64,000 nucleotides of DNA from the NCBI GenBank assembly GCA_934589225.1, contig CAKTNS010000006.1:4395-68394 (forward strand). Reading direction: 5' to 3'. The stretch comes from an uncultured Oscillospiraceae bacterium. Lineage in GTDB: Bacteria; Bacillota; Clostridia; Oscillospirales; Oscillospiraceae. Position numbers and translations under genes: made by a program. Shown piece after piece: positions 18,168 through 26,611 of the stretch. Each line of letters opens with the position of its first letter. Within the stretch, counting starts at the first letter, position 1. The notes under the pieces were generated by a model. The model made no database searches, had not been told where the DNA came from, and saw only the letters and a program-made list of their open reading frames with translations.

Positions 18168-18180
18168 AAATATCACCTAA

Positions 18181-18216
18181 AAAATAGACTTGCCACATTT
18201 GCGGCAAGTCTATTTT
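18181..18216 (-). terminator. Perfect hairpin plus T-run directly upstream of agrA
   Basis: A 14-bp perfect inverted repeat (18181-18194 and 18203-18216). On the minus strand it is followed by a TATTTTTTAGG tract that runs straight into the agrA ribosome site. It terminates the xre transcript, or attenuates any transcript reading into agrA from upstream. No promoter is visible between it and agrA. Confidence 0.75.
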
Positions 18217-18306
18217 ATCACTTTGGTGGTCAATCTTCAAGGTGAATACGCTCATGCGCAATCGGCAATTCTACATGATTTCCTTGCATTTTGTCAATCG
18301 AAGAAA

Positions 18307-18630
18307 TTATCCCCTATAGTTCGAACGTAAATACGTTTCCAAAAGCTCCTCAAGTAAATGCTGCTGCGATTCACTCAGGCGCATGACCAATTGTGTGAGT
18401 TCGTCCACATCATCAGAAACACGCCCAAGCAGATAATAATCAGGAGTGTTCCCTAGTTCCTTACATAGTTTGTAAAGGAAGGGAATGGTCGTATTATATT
18501 TCCCACATTCGATGCCGGACAAGTGATTTGGTGAACAACCAAGCTTTTCTGATAGCTGCTCTTGTGTAAGGTTGTGAGCGCTTCGTACTCTTGCAATTCG
18601 CTTCCCAATTTCTTTTTTATTATATTCCAT
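18307..18630 (-). CDS. XRE-family transcriptional regulator
   Basis: 107 residues with a classic N-terminal helix-turn-helix (IGKRIARVRSAHNLTQEQLSEKLGCSPNHLSGIE, residues about 8-42) and a C-terminal helical tail (LSESQQHLLEELLETYL). Located between agrA and the divergently read agrD-agrB pair, it is a plausible local repressor of the agr locus, by inference from position. The 220-base gap 18631-18850 upstream must hold divergent promoters. Confidence 0.82.
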   Translation of the reverse strand: MEYNKKEIGKRIARVRSAHNLTQEQLSEKLGCSPNHLSGIECGKYNTTIPFLYKLCKELGNTPDYYLLGRVSDDVDELTQLVMRLSESQQHLLEELLETYLRSNYRG

Positions 18631-18850
18631 GAACTATCACCACTTCTCTAGTATATTACCATCTGTTCAAGGTGATAGGAACGATAAAAAGCAGAATATA
18701 TCTGTATTTTATGTTGTTGTAGCTGAAAATATTTGATTATCTGTAAATTATGTACTTTCCGCAATTTGTCGAGATTTGTCTGCCTTTCTGCTTCACGCCT
18801 TGAAAATATTTTGCGTTTGTGGTAGGCTTCTGGCCGAGGAGGTGATAACC

Positions 18851-19000
18851 ATGAAAAACGGAAAGAACATCATTGCGAAGGCAGCAAAAAAGGCCGCTGA
18901 ACGTGAGCTTCGCCGTGATGCGAACCAGACCAGCTGTGTTTTGTTCTATCAGCCCAAAGCACCCAACGGTCTGAACCGCTTCAAGAGTGGCAAGGTATGA
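18851..19000 (+). CDS. agrD: AgrD-like autoinducing peptide precursor
   Basis: A 49-residue peptide starting MKNGKNIIAKAAKKAAERE behind GAGGAGGTGAT. It has the AgrD layout: an amphipathic basic leader, a core TSCVLFY, and a charged/proline tail QPKAPNGLNRFKSGKV. By analogy, AgrB cuts after Tyr33 and joins its carboxyl to the Cys29 thiol, giving a five-residue thiolactone CVLFY with an N-terminal tail of unknown length (such as Thr-Ser). The stop overlaps the agrB start (ATGA), as expected for the pair. Confidence 0.85.
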   Translation: MKNGKNIIAKAAKKAAERELRRDANQTSCVLFYQPKAPNGLNRFKSGKV

Positions 19001-19584
19001 TTTCGGTAATCGCAGACCGCATTTCAGAGAAAATGCTGCATGAAGGATTGATCCTGGAGGAAGATCGTGAACTGTATCGATACGGCTTTTTCCTGCTCAT
19101 TTCTAGGGGCATCTTCTTTGTGATTGCGGGCATAGCCGGTGCGTTTGTTGGAAATTTATGGGATAGTATTTTCTTTTACATCCTGTTTTCCTTCCTGCGT
19201 GGCTATGCCGGAGGTCTGCACGCCGACAGGGAGGCGGTGTGCTTATTTAGCACAACCGCTTCCTTGTTCCTTGCGGCCAAAATCATTTTTTGCTTAAAGT
19301 GCGGAAATTATGTCATGTTCTCATGCTGCGTGCTTATTGTGAGTAGCCTCCTGGTTTCCTTCATAGCACCTTTGGATACGGACAGCAAACCGTTGAGCAA
19401 ATTGGAAATTCGCTATTACCGAAGAATCGTAAGACGATTGACACTGCTCATGAATTTGGGCTCTTTCGGCCTCCTTGCGGTAGGATATTCCCAATTTTTA
19501 TTTATCAGCTGTCTCGTCACAGGTATGGAGGCGGCATTGTTGATTCTTGGAAAGATAAAAGGGACTTGTCACAGTGAAACATGA
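18997..19584 (+). CDS. agrB: AgrB-like autoinducer-processing membrane protease
   Basis: 195 residues, mostly hydrophobic, with about five membrane segments. The AgrB catalytic pair is present: His75 in RGYAGGLHADRE and Cys82 in AVCLF, with the standard seven-residue spacing. AgrB is an integral membrane cysteine protease that cleaves AgrD at its C-terminal side and forms the thiolactone. It is translationally coupled to agrD. This is the maturation half of the quorum-sensing circuit whose sensor half lies on the opposite strand. Confidence 0.9.
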   Translation: MISVIADRISEKMLHEGLILEEDRELYRYGFFLLISRGIFFVIAGIAGAFVGNLWDSIFFYILFSFLRGYAGGLHADREAVCLFSTTASLFLAAKIIFCLKCGNYVMFSCCVLIVSSLLVSFIAPLDTDSKPLSKLEIRYYRRIVRRLTLLMNLGSFGLLAVGYSQFLFISCLVTGMEAALLILGKIKGTCHSET

Positions 19585-19589
19585 AAATC

Positions 19590-19735
19590 CGCTTTTCTGC
19601 ATGAATTTCTTGCAGTTCTGCATGAGGGATTGAAATCATGGAATTGAGTTCATAGAATGCAGATAGATGAAATGGAAGAAATTTAGTTATTCTAAACTGG
19701 ATATGAATTTGCCTGATCAGCGGTTCATAGATTCC
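19590..19735. repeat. Diverged inverted repeat flanking agr locus, copy B
   Basis: In reverse-complement orientation this copy matches copy A (about 15910-16030) in the blocks around GCTGATCAGGCAAATT and GCAGAACTGCAAGAAATT. The spacing between blocks is similar, and both sit at the outer edges of the agr locus. It fills most of the 258-base gap before the next gene. No intact gene is supported here; the minus-strand frame overlapping agrB lacks a ribosome site. Confidence 0.5.
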
Positions 19736-19842
19736 CAAAATCAAAGGGAACGTGCACACCCAAAGATTTGCATTATGCTTATTATAGGCCATCAGTAATA
19801 ATGGGAATGGGTTGATGGAGAAAAGAGACAAAGGAGGAACTT

Positions 19843-20361
19843 ATGCGTTATATTAGGAAAACAATCACATTGCTTATGGCTGTAGTTATGCTGGTGTCCA
19901 TGTTGGCAATTCCGACATTTGCCATGGCAGAGTCTACGTATTTACGTGTAAAGGCGGCGGTTGCTGCATTTCCTGAAGTGTATTATTTGGTAAGTGGACA
20001 AAGAACCACTGTTCTCGCTCTACAGGCATATTTGATGAGATTCAATGACACCTGTAAAGGTAAACTCAAGTATGGTAATACATACATGGACGGTGAATAT
20101 GGAGGATGTACGAAGAAGGCTGTTGCATGCGCACAGTCAGTTCTTGGCGTAAAAGCGGATGGCTGGTGTGGAAAAGATACATGGGGAGCTATTTCCGAAA
20201 GCCTTGTTCGCAACGGAGATGGAGTATATCGACGTTACAGTACACATGGTAATTGCTATGTTGTGGCAGGGGGGAAGAGTGGATCTGGATCCGATGGATT
20301 GCCAACCCTGCATTACCTCGACGAAGATAATGCTCCTGCTTTCATTGAGACACTAATTTAA
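19843..20361 (+). CDS. Secreted peptidoglycan-binding-like protein
   Basis: 172 residues with a signal peptide (MRYIRKTITLLMAVVMLVSM...AMA) and AAAGGAGG upstream. Residues about 55-120 resemble a PG_binding_1 domain (ALQAYLMRFND..., DGEYGGCTKKAVACAQSVLGVKADGWCGKDTWGAI). That domain has the usual D-G-x-x-G and W-G-x-T-W-x-A-I features. The rest is unassigned. It follows agrB on the same strand, so it may be cotranscribed or quorum-controlled. It could be a wall-associated or bacteriocin-like exoprotein; no catalytic domain is visible. Confidence 0.7.
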   Translation: MRYIRKTITLLMAVVMLVSMLAIPTFAMAESTYLRVKAAVAAFPEVYYLVSGQRTTVLALQAYLMRFNDTCKGKLKYGNTYMDGEYGGCTKKAVACAQSVLGVKADGWCGKDTWGAISESLVRNGDGVYRRYSTHGNCYVVAGGKSGSGSDGLPTLHYLDEDNAPAFIETLI

Positions 20362-20422
20362 TGTTCATTAATTTCTTGCGTTAAAAACAAACGACAGAGC
20401 CGTTACCCTAAAAATCAAAATA

Positions 20423-20452
20423 TCTCCAGTATACTCCCATGTATACTGGAGA
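20423..20452 (+). terminator. Perfect hairpin immediately upstream of lipoprotein RBS
   Basis: A perfect 12-bp inverted repeat (20423-20434 and 20441-20452, arm TCTCCAGTATAC) with a 6-base loop, followed by TTTAAT and then the AGGAGGT ribosome site of the next gene. It can act as a weak terminator/attenuator or as a 5' stabiliser for the lipoprotein message. Confidence 0.55.
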
Positions 20453-20471
20453 TTTAATAGGAGGTAGCAAA

Positions 20472-21938
20472 ATGTTTAAGTTAAAAAAGAGAAATTTTTT
20501 CGCAGCTATTTTGGCGTGCCTGATTTTGTGTGGCTGCCAAAAGGCTCCTCAAAGTAATACTGCAGAGAACACGTTCGCTACAGGTGCTATAGATAATAAT
20601 GGTGTTCATCAGACTCAGACCGTACCTAAAGAAGAAAAAGCAATCCACAGAGAGTTCACGAGCACAGATGGTTCAGTTCAGTTTGAAATGGATATAGAAA
20701 CGGATGTAGCAGTTTCTACATTACCAGTGGTGAAGGTTCAGCCACACTACCTGACAGTAGAGGATGTACAACGTGTGGCATACGCATTATTTGACAATGT
20801 CGATTTCTATGAAAGAGAACCGTATGAGACTGCAACATACAGCAAAGCTGAAATTCAAAACAGGCTCAGTAACTGGTCCAAGTATGTGAGTACAGAAGAA
20901 CTTCGGTCCCTTTATGGAAGTGAAGATAATAGTTTTATTCAAAAACTTGTGCGTGATTATATACAGGACTATACGCTAAAAATGGAAAGCGCATCGAATG
21001 ATAACCCACATGTGCGATGCAAATGGGAATTTAAGGAGGAGTCCAGATATACATTTTCTCCAGATAATATTGAGGCAGAACAATTAGCAGACGATAATAG
21101 TGCAATTATGGCAAATTGCACTCAAAACGATATTCGGTACTGTTTCGATGCAGTAACTCGTAATAAAAATGATTATAAATTAAACATAATCTCCGTATAT
21201 ATTGATGGCTCCAATAGCCCATTTGGAATTGATGAAGCTATAGCACGAGCGTCTCTATGTAGAACACAAAAGCCAGAGCAAACCAAGATTGACACCATTG
21301 CAGAAAAGGCGAAAAAAATACTGAACGAGGTAGCATTGGGTCAGTGGGAACTTGAGTCATGCACTTTGCGGACGGATATGATTGGCGATACCCCAGAATA
21401 CTCCATTTGCATTAATGCATTGCCAGTGTTGTCTGGCGGAAAGGCTGTTGACTCATCTCCATTTTTCAAATTAAAGGGCGAAGATGTCTACGCATCCAAT
21501 TATTACCTGACAAGTGCGCAAATTGTCTTTGCTCCAGATGGAACATTGCTATCGTTTGAACTTACATCACCCATTGATATTATAGAAGTGAGTGAACAAG
21601 TCAATATTCTCAATACGTCCGATGAAATGATTAACCAGGGAATTAATCGTCTTTCCCTCACGGACTGCCTTGCTTTTTACACAGGAAATTCAAAAGATTT
21701 AGATGGTATTCCGACATTGTGCAATGTAAATATCACAAGCGGATTCTATGGTTTAATCCGTACGAAGGTTATAAATCAGGAGAACGAATATCAGTATATT
21801 CCAAGTTTTGCTTTGACGGGGACATACGAAATTTCCAATAAAAACACTGGAGAGGTATATATGTATAAGGATATACCAGGAATCCTACTTGCGTTAGATG
21901 CCGCTGATGGCACGGTACTTATTGCACCTGGGGCATAA
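20472..21938 (+). CDS. Lipoprotein, DUF6034-like (tentative)
   Basis: Start at ATG 20472 behind AGGAGGT; 488 residues. The type II signal peptide has lipobox LILCGC, lipidated on Cys21. The mature part is a large extracytoplasmic domain without repeats; residues about 60-90 (FEMDIETDVAVSTLPVVKVQPH) recall DUF6034-type lipoproteins, which are associated with ABC transporters in Clostridia. It lies upstream of ABC permease genes, suggesting a sensor or accessory role for that transporter. It is AT-rich like its left neighbours. Confidence 0.65.
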   Translation: MFKLKKRNFFAAILACLILCGCQKAPQSNTAENTFATGAIDNNGVHQTQTVPKEEKAIHREFTSTDGSVQFEMDIETDVAVSTLPVVKVQPHYLTVEDVQRVAYALFDNVDFYEREPYETATYSKAEIQNRLSNWSKYVSTEELRSLYGSEDNSFIQKLVRDYIQDYTLKMESASNDNPHVRCKWEFKEESRYTFSPDNIEAEQLADDNSAIMANCTQNDIRYCFDAVTRNKNDYKLNIISVYIDGSNSPFGIDEAIARASLCRTQKPEQTKIDTIAEKAKKILNEVALGQWELESCTLRTDMIGDTPEYSICINALPVLSGGKAVDSSPFFKLKGEDVYASNYYLTSAQIVFAPDGTLLSFELTSPIDIIEVSEQVNILNTSDEMINQGINRLSLTDCLAFYTGNSKDLDGIPTLCNVNITSGFYGLIRTKVINQENEYQYIPSFALTGTYEISNKNTGEVYMYKDIPGILLALDAADGTVLIAPGA

Positions 21939-21959
21939 TGTACAGAGATAAAAAGCACT

Positions 21960-22721
21960 ATGGAGTGCAAAATAATTAATGCGGCGTATGCCGGGATAAA
22001 AGAAACGGTAATTATCAGGATTTTACTGCCAATCGTATCAATTGTTCTCCTTATATTTGCTGCGTCTACTAATACACTATTACAAATTTCTACATCATCT
22101 GCGCTTTTACCACACAATTACCATGTGAAGTTGGTATTAAATGCGCTACATTCTGAAATTTTCAAAAGTTTCTTGCCAATTTTGACGGTATTACCTTTTT
22201 CACAAAGCTATGTGGATGACTTAAAAACAAAGTATATTTATTTCTGGCTGATAAGGACAAGCTATAAAACGTATTTATTTAGTCGAATGGTGGTATGCTT
22301 TGTGTATGGCGGATTTGTAAGCGCAACTGGCAGTGGATTGGCATTGGGGATAGCCACTTTAATATTTTTGCCCATCGAAGGTATTAAGGAAGCGGAATTA
22401 AATGCGCTATCTCAACTTGTTGAAATGATTATTTTAGTCTCTATTAATGGCGGTTTATGGGCAGTATGGGGTATGATTGGTAGTATATTTATGGAAAGTA
22501 AATATATTGCCTTTGCTACACCTTTTTCTACCTATTATCTGCTATTAATCCTATGTGAACGCTATTGTCCAAACGCCTTTTTTCTCTATCCATCTAATTG
22601 GTTGAATCCAGATAAGTGGATCTATGGCACGTTAAGTGCAGCGGTATTTATGCTAGAACTAACCACGATTTGCGGACTCTTTTTTGTCATTTTTGCGGGA
22701 AGAAGGTTACGGAAACTATGA
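21960..22721 (+). CDS. ABC-2 type permease (first of pair)
   Basis: 253 residues with about six hydrophobic segments and no signal peptide. It has the style of lantibiotic-immunity/ABC-2 permeases (VIIRILLPIVSIVLLIF, LILCERYCPNAFFLYPSNWL). No strong ribosome site precedes ATG 21960, so translation may be coupled to the lipoprotein gene 21 bases upstream. It overlaps the next permease gene by ATGA. With the following genes it forms a transporter with two permeases and two nucleotide-binding subunits. Confidence 0.7.
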   Translation: MECKIINAAYAGIKETVIIRILLPIVSIVLLIFAASTNTLLQISTSSALLPHNYHVKLVLNALHSEIFKSFLPILTVLPFSQSYVDDLKTKYIYFWLIRTSYKTYLFSRMVVCFVYGGFVSATGSGLALGIATLIFLPIEGIKEAELNALSQLVEMIILVSINGGLWAVWGMIGSIFMESKYIAFATPFSTYYLLLILCERYCPNAFFLYPSNWLNPDKWIYGTLSAAVFMLELTTICGLFFVIFAGRRLRKL

Positions 22722-23614
22722 AAAATAGATGGCCAATCTTTTCTATCACCACCTATAACTTCCGTCTCTGGCGCGCCAACCCCCGCATTATCGTCACCTT
22801 CGCCCTGACCTTTATTATGAGCTTCCTCCTGACAGACAAAGCCGTCCGTTTCGCCATCGACCACAACACCACTATGCAGATGGTAGAATCCTTTATCTGG
22901 AGCTTCGGTGACAGCAATTCTATTCTTTTATCCTCGGTGCTGCTGGTACTGCTCTTTGCGGACATGCCGTTCCTGTCCTCCGGGACCCCCTTTTACCTGG
23001 TGCGGACAGACCGGAGGACCTGGATCACAGGACAAGTTGTGTACATCCTGGCAGCTACTACGATCTACCTGATCTTTGTGCTGGCAAGTACCGTAATACT
23101 TTCCATTCAGCAGTCCTTCGCTGCCAATATGTGGAGCCCCACAGCGGCAATCCTCGGCTATACCAATGCTGGTGAGCGTGTAGCAATTCCGGCATTGGTC
23201 AAAACGCTGGAAATGAGCTGGCCTTATCAGAGCATGATTTCCATTTTCGGTCTCATGCTGGGTTACACTTCCGTCATGGTGCTGCTGATGCTGGCCTGCA
23301 ACCTGCGGTTCGGGCAGATTGCGGGGGTGGTCAGTGTGCTGGTGTTCAGTCTTTACGGAATCCTCATGCAGCCGGATACCATTCAGCTTATTCTAAAGCT
23401 GCCGGATGAAGCCTACTACATTGCCAATGTCATTATCGGGTGGCTGTCTCCACTGAACCAGGCCACATACCATATGCACAATTTTGGCTACGACAAACTG
23501 CCCCGGCTGTGGCAGTCCTATTGTATTTTTATTGGCTTGTCCGTGATCTTGCATTTTGCCTCTATCCGGGCAGCCAAGCGGTACAATTTCAGCTTCACAG
23601 GAACGGAGGGGTGA
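22718..23614 (+). CDS. ABC-2 type permease (second of pair)
   Basis: ATG 22718 sits in the stop of the preceding gene; the 298-residue product begins MKNRWPIFSITTYNFRLWRAN. It has about six membrane helices; an LVRTDRRTWITGQ cytoplasmic loop is typical of this permease class. From about 22,740 the DNA becomes abruptly GC-richer with different codon choice than the upstream permease, although the two are coupled. The ATPase gene follows after 3 bases. Confidence 0.75.
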   Translation: MKNRWPIFSITTYNFRLWRANPRIIVTFALTFIMSFLLTDKAVRFAIDHNTTMQMVESFIWSFGDSNSILLSSVLLVLLFADMPFLSSGTPFYLVRTDRRTWITGQVVYILAATTIYLIFVLASTVILSIQQSFAANMWSPTAAILGYTNAGERVAIPALVKTLEMSWPYQSMISIFGLMLGYTSVMVLLMLACNLRFGQIAGVVSVLVFSLYGILMQPDTIQLILKLPDEAYYIANVIIGWLSPLNQATYHMHNFGYDKLPRLWQSYCIFIGLSVILHFASIRAAKRYNFSFTGTEG

Positions 23615-23617
23615 GCT

Positions 23618-24259
23618 ATGGAAAACGTGATTGAAGTATGTGATGTCAATAAATACTTTGGGGAAGAACACGTTCTAAAAAGCGTTTCCCACTCCTTTGA
23701 AAAGGGAAAAATTCACGGAATTGTGGGCAACAACGGTTCCGGGAAAACTGTCCTGATGAAATGTATCTGCGGCTTTTTGAAGCCGGACAGCGGTGTGATC
23801 TATGTCAACCACAAACAGGTGGGGAAGGAAACGGATTTCCCGGAGGATATCGGCATTATCATTGAAACACCGGGATTCCTACCCCACCTGTCTGGAACCC
23901 AGAATCTAAAGATTCTGGCCTCGCTGCAAAAAAAGGCAAATGCCTTGACCATCCGGGCCGTTCTGGAACAGGTAGGGCTGGACCCGGATATGAAGAAGCC
24001 AGTGGGAAAGTATTCTCTGGGAATGCGGCAGCGTTTGGGCTTTGCCCAGGCATTGATGGAGGACCCCAGTCTGCTGATCCTGGACGAACCTTTTAACGGC
24101 CTGGATAAGCACGGTGTGGTACATATCCGAAACGTCATTAAGGGCCTCCGGGAAGAGGGGAAAACCGTGATCCTGGCAAGCCACAACCAGGTGGATATTG
24201 ACGAACTCTGCGATACGGTCTGCGAAATGGATGCTGGCGTTTTGACGGTGGTGCGGTAA
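23618..24259 (+). CDS. ABC transporter ATP-binding protein (intact)
   Basis: 213 residues with all nucleotide-binding motifs: Walker A GNNGSGKT (near 37-44), Q-loop IIIETPGF, signature YSLGMRQRL (near 130), Walker B LLILDEPFNGLD, and H-loop ILASHNQ. It energises the flanking ABC-2 permeases. By gene neighbourhood, plausible substrates are a peptide or an antimicrobial to be expelled (immunity-type exporter), but this is not shown. It overlaps the next gene (TAATG). Confidence 0.88.
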   Translation: MENVIEVCDVNKYFGEEHVLKSVSHSFEKGKIHGIVGNNGSGKTVLMKCICGFLKPDSGVIYVNHKQVGKETDFPEDIGIIIETPGFLPHLSGTQNLKILASLQKKANALTIRAVLEQVGLDPDMKKPVGKYSLGMRQRLGFAQALMEDPSLLILDEPFNGLDKHGVVHIRNVIKGLREEGKTVILASHNQVDIDELCDTVCEMDAGVLTVVR

Positions 24260-24897
24260 TGGGACATTTGATAGAAGCAAGCTTTATCCCGGATTTGCGA
24301 AGCGCAGGCAATCTGGAACGGATGCTGACATTTGAAGCCGATGCTGGGGATACCATTTTCATAAACAGTTCGCCAAAACGGTGTGAGCTGTTCTTTGAAG
24401 CCCTTTGCGGCCTGCGAAAGCCGGATGCGGGAACGGTTCTTATCAATGGTGTTGACCTGTACGCACTGACACCAGGCCAGGGGGCTGCCTTCCGGCAGGA
24501 AAATATTGGGGCAATTCCGCAAGGCTTGGGGTGGATTCCGGAGCTGCGGATGATCGACCAAATCGTGTTTCCAATGCGCTTGGCGGGCATTGAGAATGCG
24601 GAGATTCTAAGGGCGGTAAAGGCACTGACCTCGGAGCTTCTGCCGCTGTACGACCTTTACAATACGCCGGGAAGATGCTCGGCCAGGAAGCAGGCCCATG
24701 GGGCGATTTTGCGAGCTGTGATATGTAAACCGAAAGTGCTGGTGTTCCACGGATTCTTGGATGATTTGCCGGGCCTGGACACGGATACGCTATGGCGGGT
24801 CTTGTGGACGCTTCACCCGGAAAACAGCGTGTTGATTTATCTCAGCGGTGCCCCGGCCCCAAAGCAAGTACAGTGGACACGAGAACTGCGTGTGTAA
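24259..24897 (+). CDS. Degenerate ABC ATPase-like protein
   Basis: 212 residues aligning along its length with ABC ATPases but with the catalytic motifs destroyed. The Walker A position reads INSSPKRCE instead of GxxGxGKS/T, the signature region reads GRCSARKQ, and the Walker B region reads VLVFHGFLDDLPG without the DE pair. The Q-loop (AIPQGLGW) persists. It is likely the non-catalytic half of a heterodimeric NBD with the preceding intact ATPase, or a regulatory subunit. The open frame and coupling to neighbours argue against a pseudogene. Confidence 0.75.
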   Translation: MGHLIEASFIPDLRSAGNLERMLTFEADAGDTIFINSSPKRCELFFEALCGLRKPDAGTVLINGVDLYALTPGQGAAFRQENIGAIPQGLGWIPELRMIDQIVFPMRLAGIENAEILRAVKALTSELLPLYDLYNTPGRCSARKQAHGAILRAVICKPKVLVFHGFLDDLPGLDTDTLWRVLWTLHPENSVLIYLSGAPAPKQVQWTRELRV

Positions 24898-24913
24898 GGA
24901 TGGAGGAAAAGAA

Positions 24914-26611
24914 ATGATTCAGAAGATTTTTGCGGGACTGTTGGCCGTGGTACTGGTACTGACATTGCCGCTTTCCGCTTTGGCGGAGGATACCGCCGAT
25001 ACCACGGCCACCGAGGAAACTGTTGCCGCACAAGAGGAAAGCACACCTGACCAGGAAGAAGAGGACACTTCAACGGAGCCGTCCGATCCCGCACCCACGA
25101 CACAGCCAACGGAGTCAACGACTCCCACGACGGAACCGACGACACCAACCGAAACAGACCCGACAGAACCCTCTACAACCCCTACCTCTCCGACGCAGCC
25201 CTCTGACCCTACTGAACCGTCTCAGCCCACGGAGCCTACTCAGCCAACAGAGCCTACCCAGCCGACACAGCCAACCACACCGTCCAAGATCCCGACTGCG
25301 GTAGAAATTGACACCGAGCATGTTTACCACGGCATGGACCGGGCCTATGAGGATGGCTACATACCCAGGACCAGCGGAAATACCATGCACTTGGTCCTGC
25401 CTCTGCGCACCAACGGAAGACTCTATAAGGACGAGATCAAGGTATCTCTGGGCCTGGGAGCCAGTGCTTCCGCTCCTTTTGAAATCGCCAACTACGAAAA
25501 GATATTTACACTGGAATCCGTTGTTCCCAAGGATACGGAGGAACCCCAGGATGTATTCCTTGTACAATTTGATGTGGCCCTTGCGGAAAAGCGCTACAAC
25601 GGCGTTTATCCCGTAACAATCAATATCTCCGGTTACGATGAAGAGAACAATTCCATTGACTGTATTTATACCATTTATGTGACCATTACGGATGGTCAAT
25701 CCACAGAAATCAAGCAGACGGCCCCGGAAGTCGCAACTGCCGAGCCAGTTGTATATATTTCCGGCAGTAGGATAGAGCCGGAAAAAGCCATGGCCGGAGA
25801 AGAATTCACCCTGACGGTCACGCTGAAAAATTCCCTGACAACGAAATTTGTTCGGAATATGCTGGTAAAGGTAGACACCGGAAACCTGCATATCAATCTG
25901 CTGGAGGACAGCAATGTTTTCCAGATCGATAAAATCCCCGCTGGTGGAGAAGCGGAGCTGACCGTTCACTTCGGAACGGACTCTTCACTTCCGGCAGGCA
26001 AATACCCATTGAATTTTACTTTTAATTATGACAGCAGTAAGACCTTGAATCTATCCTCTAGCGGTACAACGCTGGTTGAAATTCAGCAGCCCGCCAACAT
26101 GGAATTGGTAATGCCCCGTTTTGCGGACAGCGTAACTGTAGGCGAAACCATCCCTGTAACCTTCCAGGTGATGAATATGGGCAGGGACCCAATGCACAAC
26201 GTTCGCTGTGTGGTTTCCGGCTTCGGTTTCGCACCTTCCAATACGGGATATATCGGCACCATGGGGGCGGGAACCTCTGCAACAACGAAAATTGAACTGT
26301 ACATTATTGCTCTGAATGCCAGCAAGGGAAACGAAAACGGCAACCAGTACGGCGATACAGTTGGTACAGTTACTTTGATATACGAAAACGAGAACGGAGA
26401 GGCATTCCAACAGGAAACCACCTTTGAAACAACAGTAAATCGCCCGATTGTCCAGTTACAGCAGACGGATAATACGGAAGAAGAAAAGCAAAAGGCGGCA
26501 AGCCAGTGGTGGGTTTCCGTGCTGATTTTAGGGGGTGTGATCCTTGCGGCAGTCATCGGAATTATCCTTGTCAAGAAACGCCAAAAGAATTATGGCGGGG
26601 CATATCTGTAA
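24914..26611 (+). CDS. Large surface protein with Thr/Pro-rich stalk (COG1361-like)
   Basis: ATG 24914 behind GGAGGAAAAG; 565 residues. Order: signal peptide (to about ...SALA); an acidic, Thr/Pro/Glu-rich repetitive stalk (residues about 25-125, repeats of the TEPTQP type); two or three beta-rich domains (FEIANYEKIFTLES..., EEFTLTVTLKNS..., VTFQVMNMGRDPMHNVRC) like CARDB/COG1361 S-layer-type modules; and a C-terminal membrane helix (VSVLILGGVILAAVIGIILV) with a basic tail. Probably a membrane-anchored exposed adaptor that works with the coupled ABC proteins and the MacB-like protein encoded next. Confidence 0.75.
   Translation: MIQKIFAGLLAVVLVLTLPLSALAEDTADTTATEETVAAQEESTPDQEEEDTSTEPSDPAPTTQPTESTTPTTEPTTPTETDPTEPSTTPTSPTQPSDPTEPSQPTEPTQPTEPTQPTQPTTPSKIPTAVEIDTEHVYHGMDRAYEDGYIPRTSGNTMHLVLPLRTNGRLYKDEIKVSLGLGASASAPFEIANYEKIFTLESVVPKDTEEPQDVFLVQFDVALAEKRYNGVYPVTINISGYDEENNSIDCIYTIYVTITDGQSTEIKQTAPEVATAEPVVYISGSRIEPEKAMAGEEFTLTVTLKNSLTTKFVRNMLVKVDTGNLHINLLEDSNVFQIDKIPAGGEAELTVHFGTDSSLPAGKYPLNFTFNYDSSKTLNLSSSGTTLVEIQQPANMELVMPRFADSVTVGETIPVTFQVMNMGRDPMHNVRCVVSGFGFAPSNTGYIGTMGAGTSATTKIELYIIALNASKGNENGNQYGDTVGTVTLIYENENGEAFQQETTFETTVNRPIVQLQQTDNTEEEKQKAASQWWVSVLILGGVILAAVIGIILVKKRQKNYGGAYL

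Noticed and set aside
18699..18745. Direct repeats TATCTGTA as an AgrA binding site upstream of agrD
   Set aside because: The units are 39 bases apart and do not match the 9-bp repeats with about 12-base spacing known for AgrA-type LytTR sites; AT-rich chance repetition is likely.
19517..19831. 104-codon minus-strand frame overlapping the agrB 3' end
   Set aside because: No ribosome site. Its only notable feature is overlap with the diverged inverted repeat, which is reported as a repeat instead.
25080..25300. Repetitive DNA that might be a CRISPR array or satellite
   Set aside because: The repetition comes from TEPTQP-type codons in the surface-protein stalk; unit lengths are irregular and in frame. 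No CRISPR array was seen anywhere in the window.
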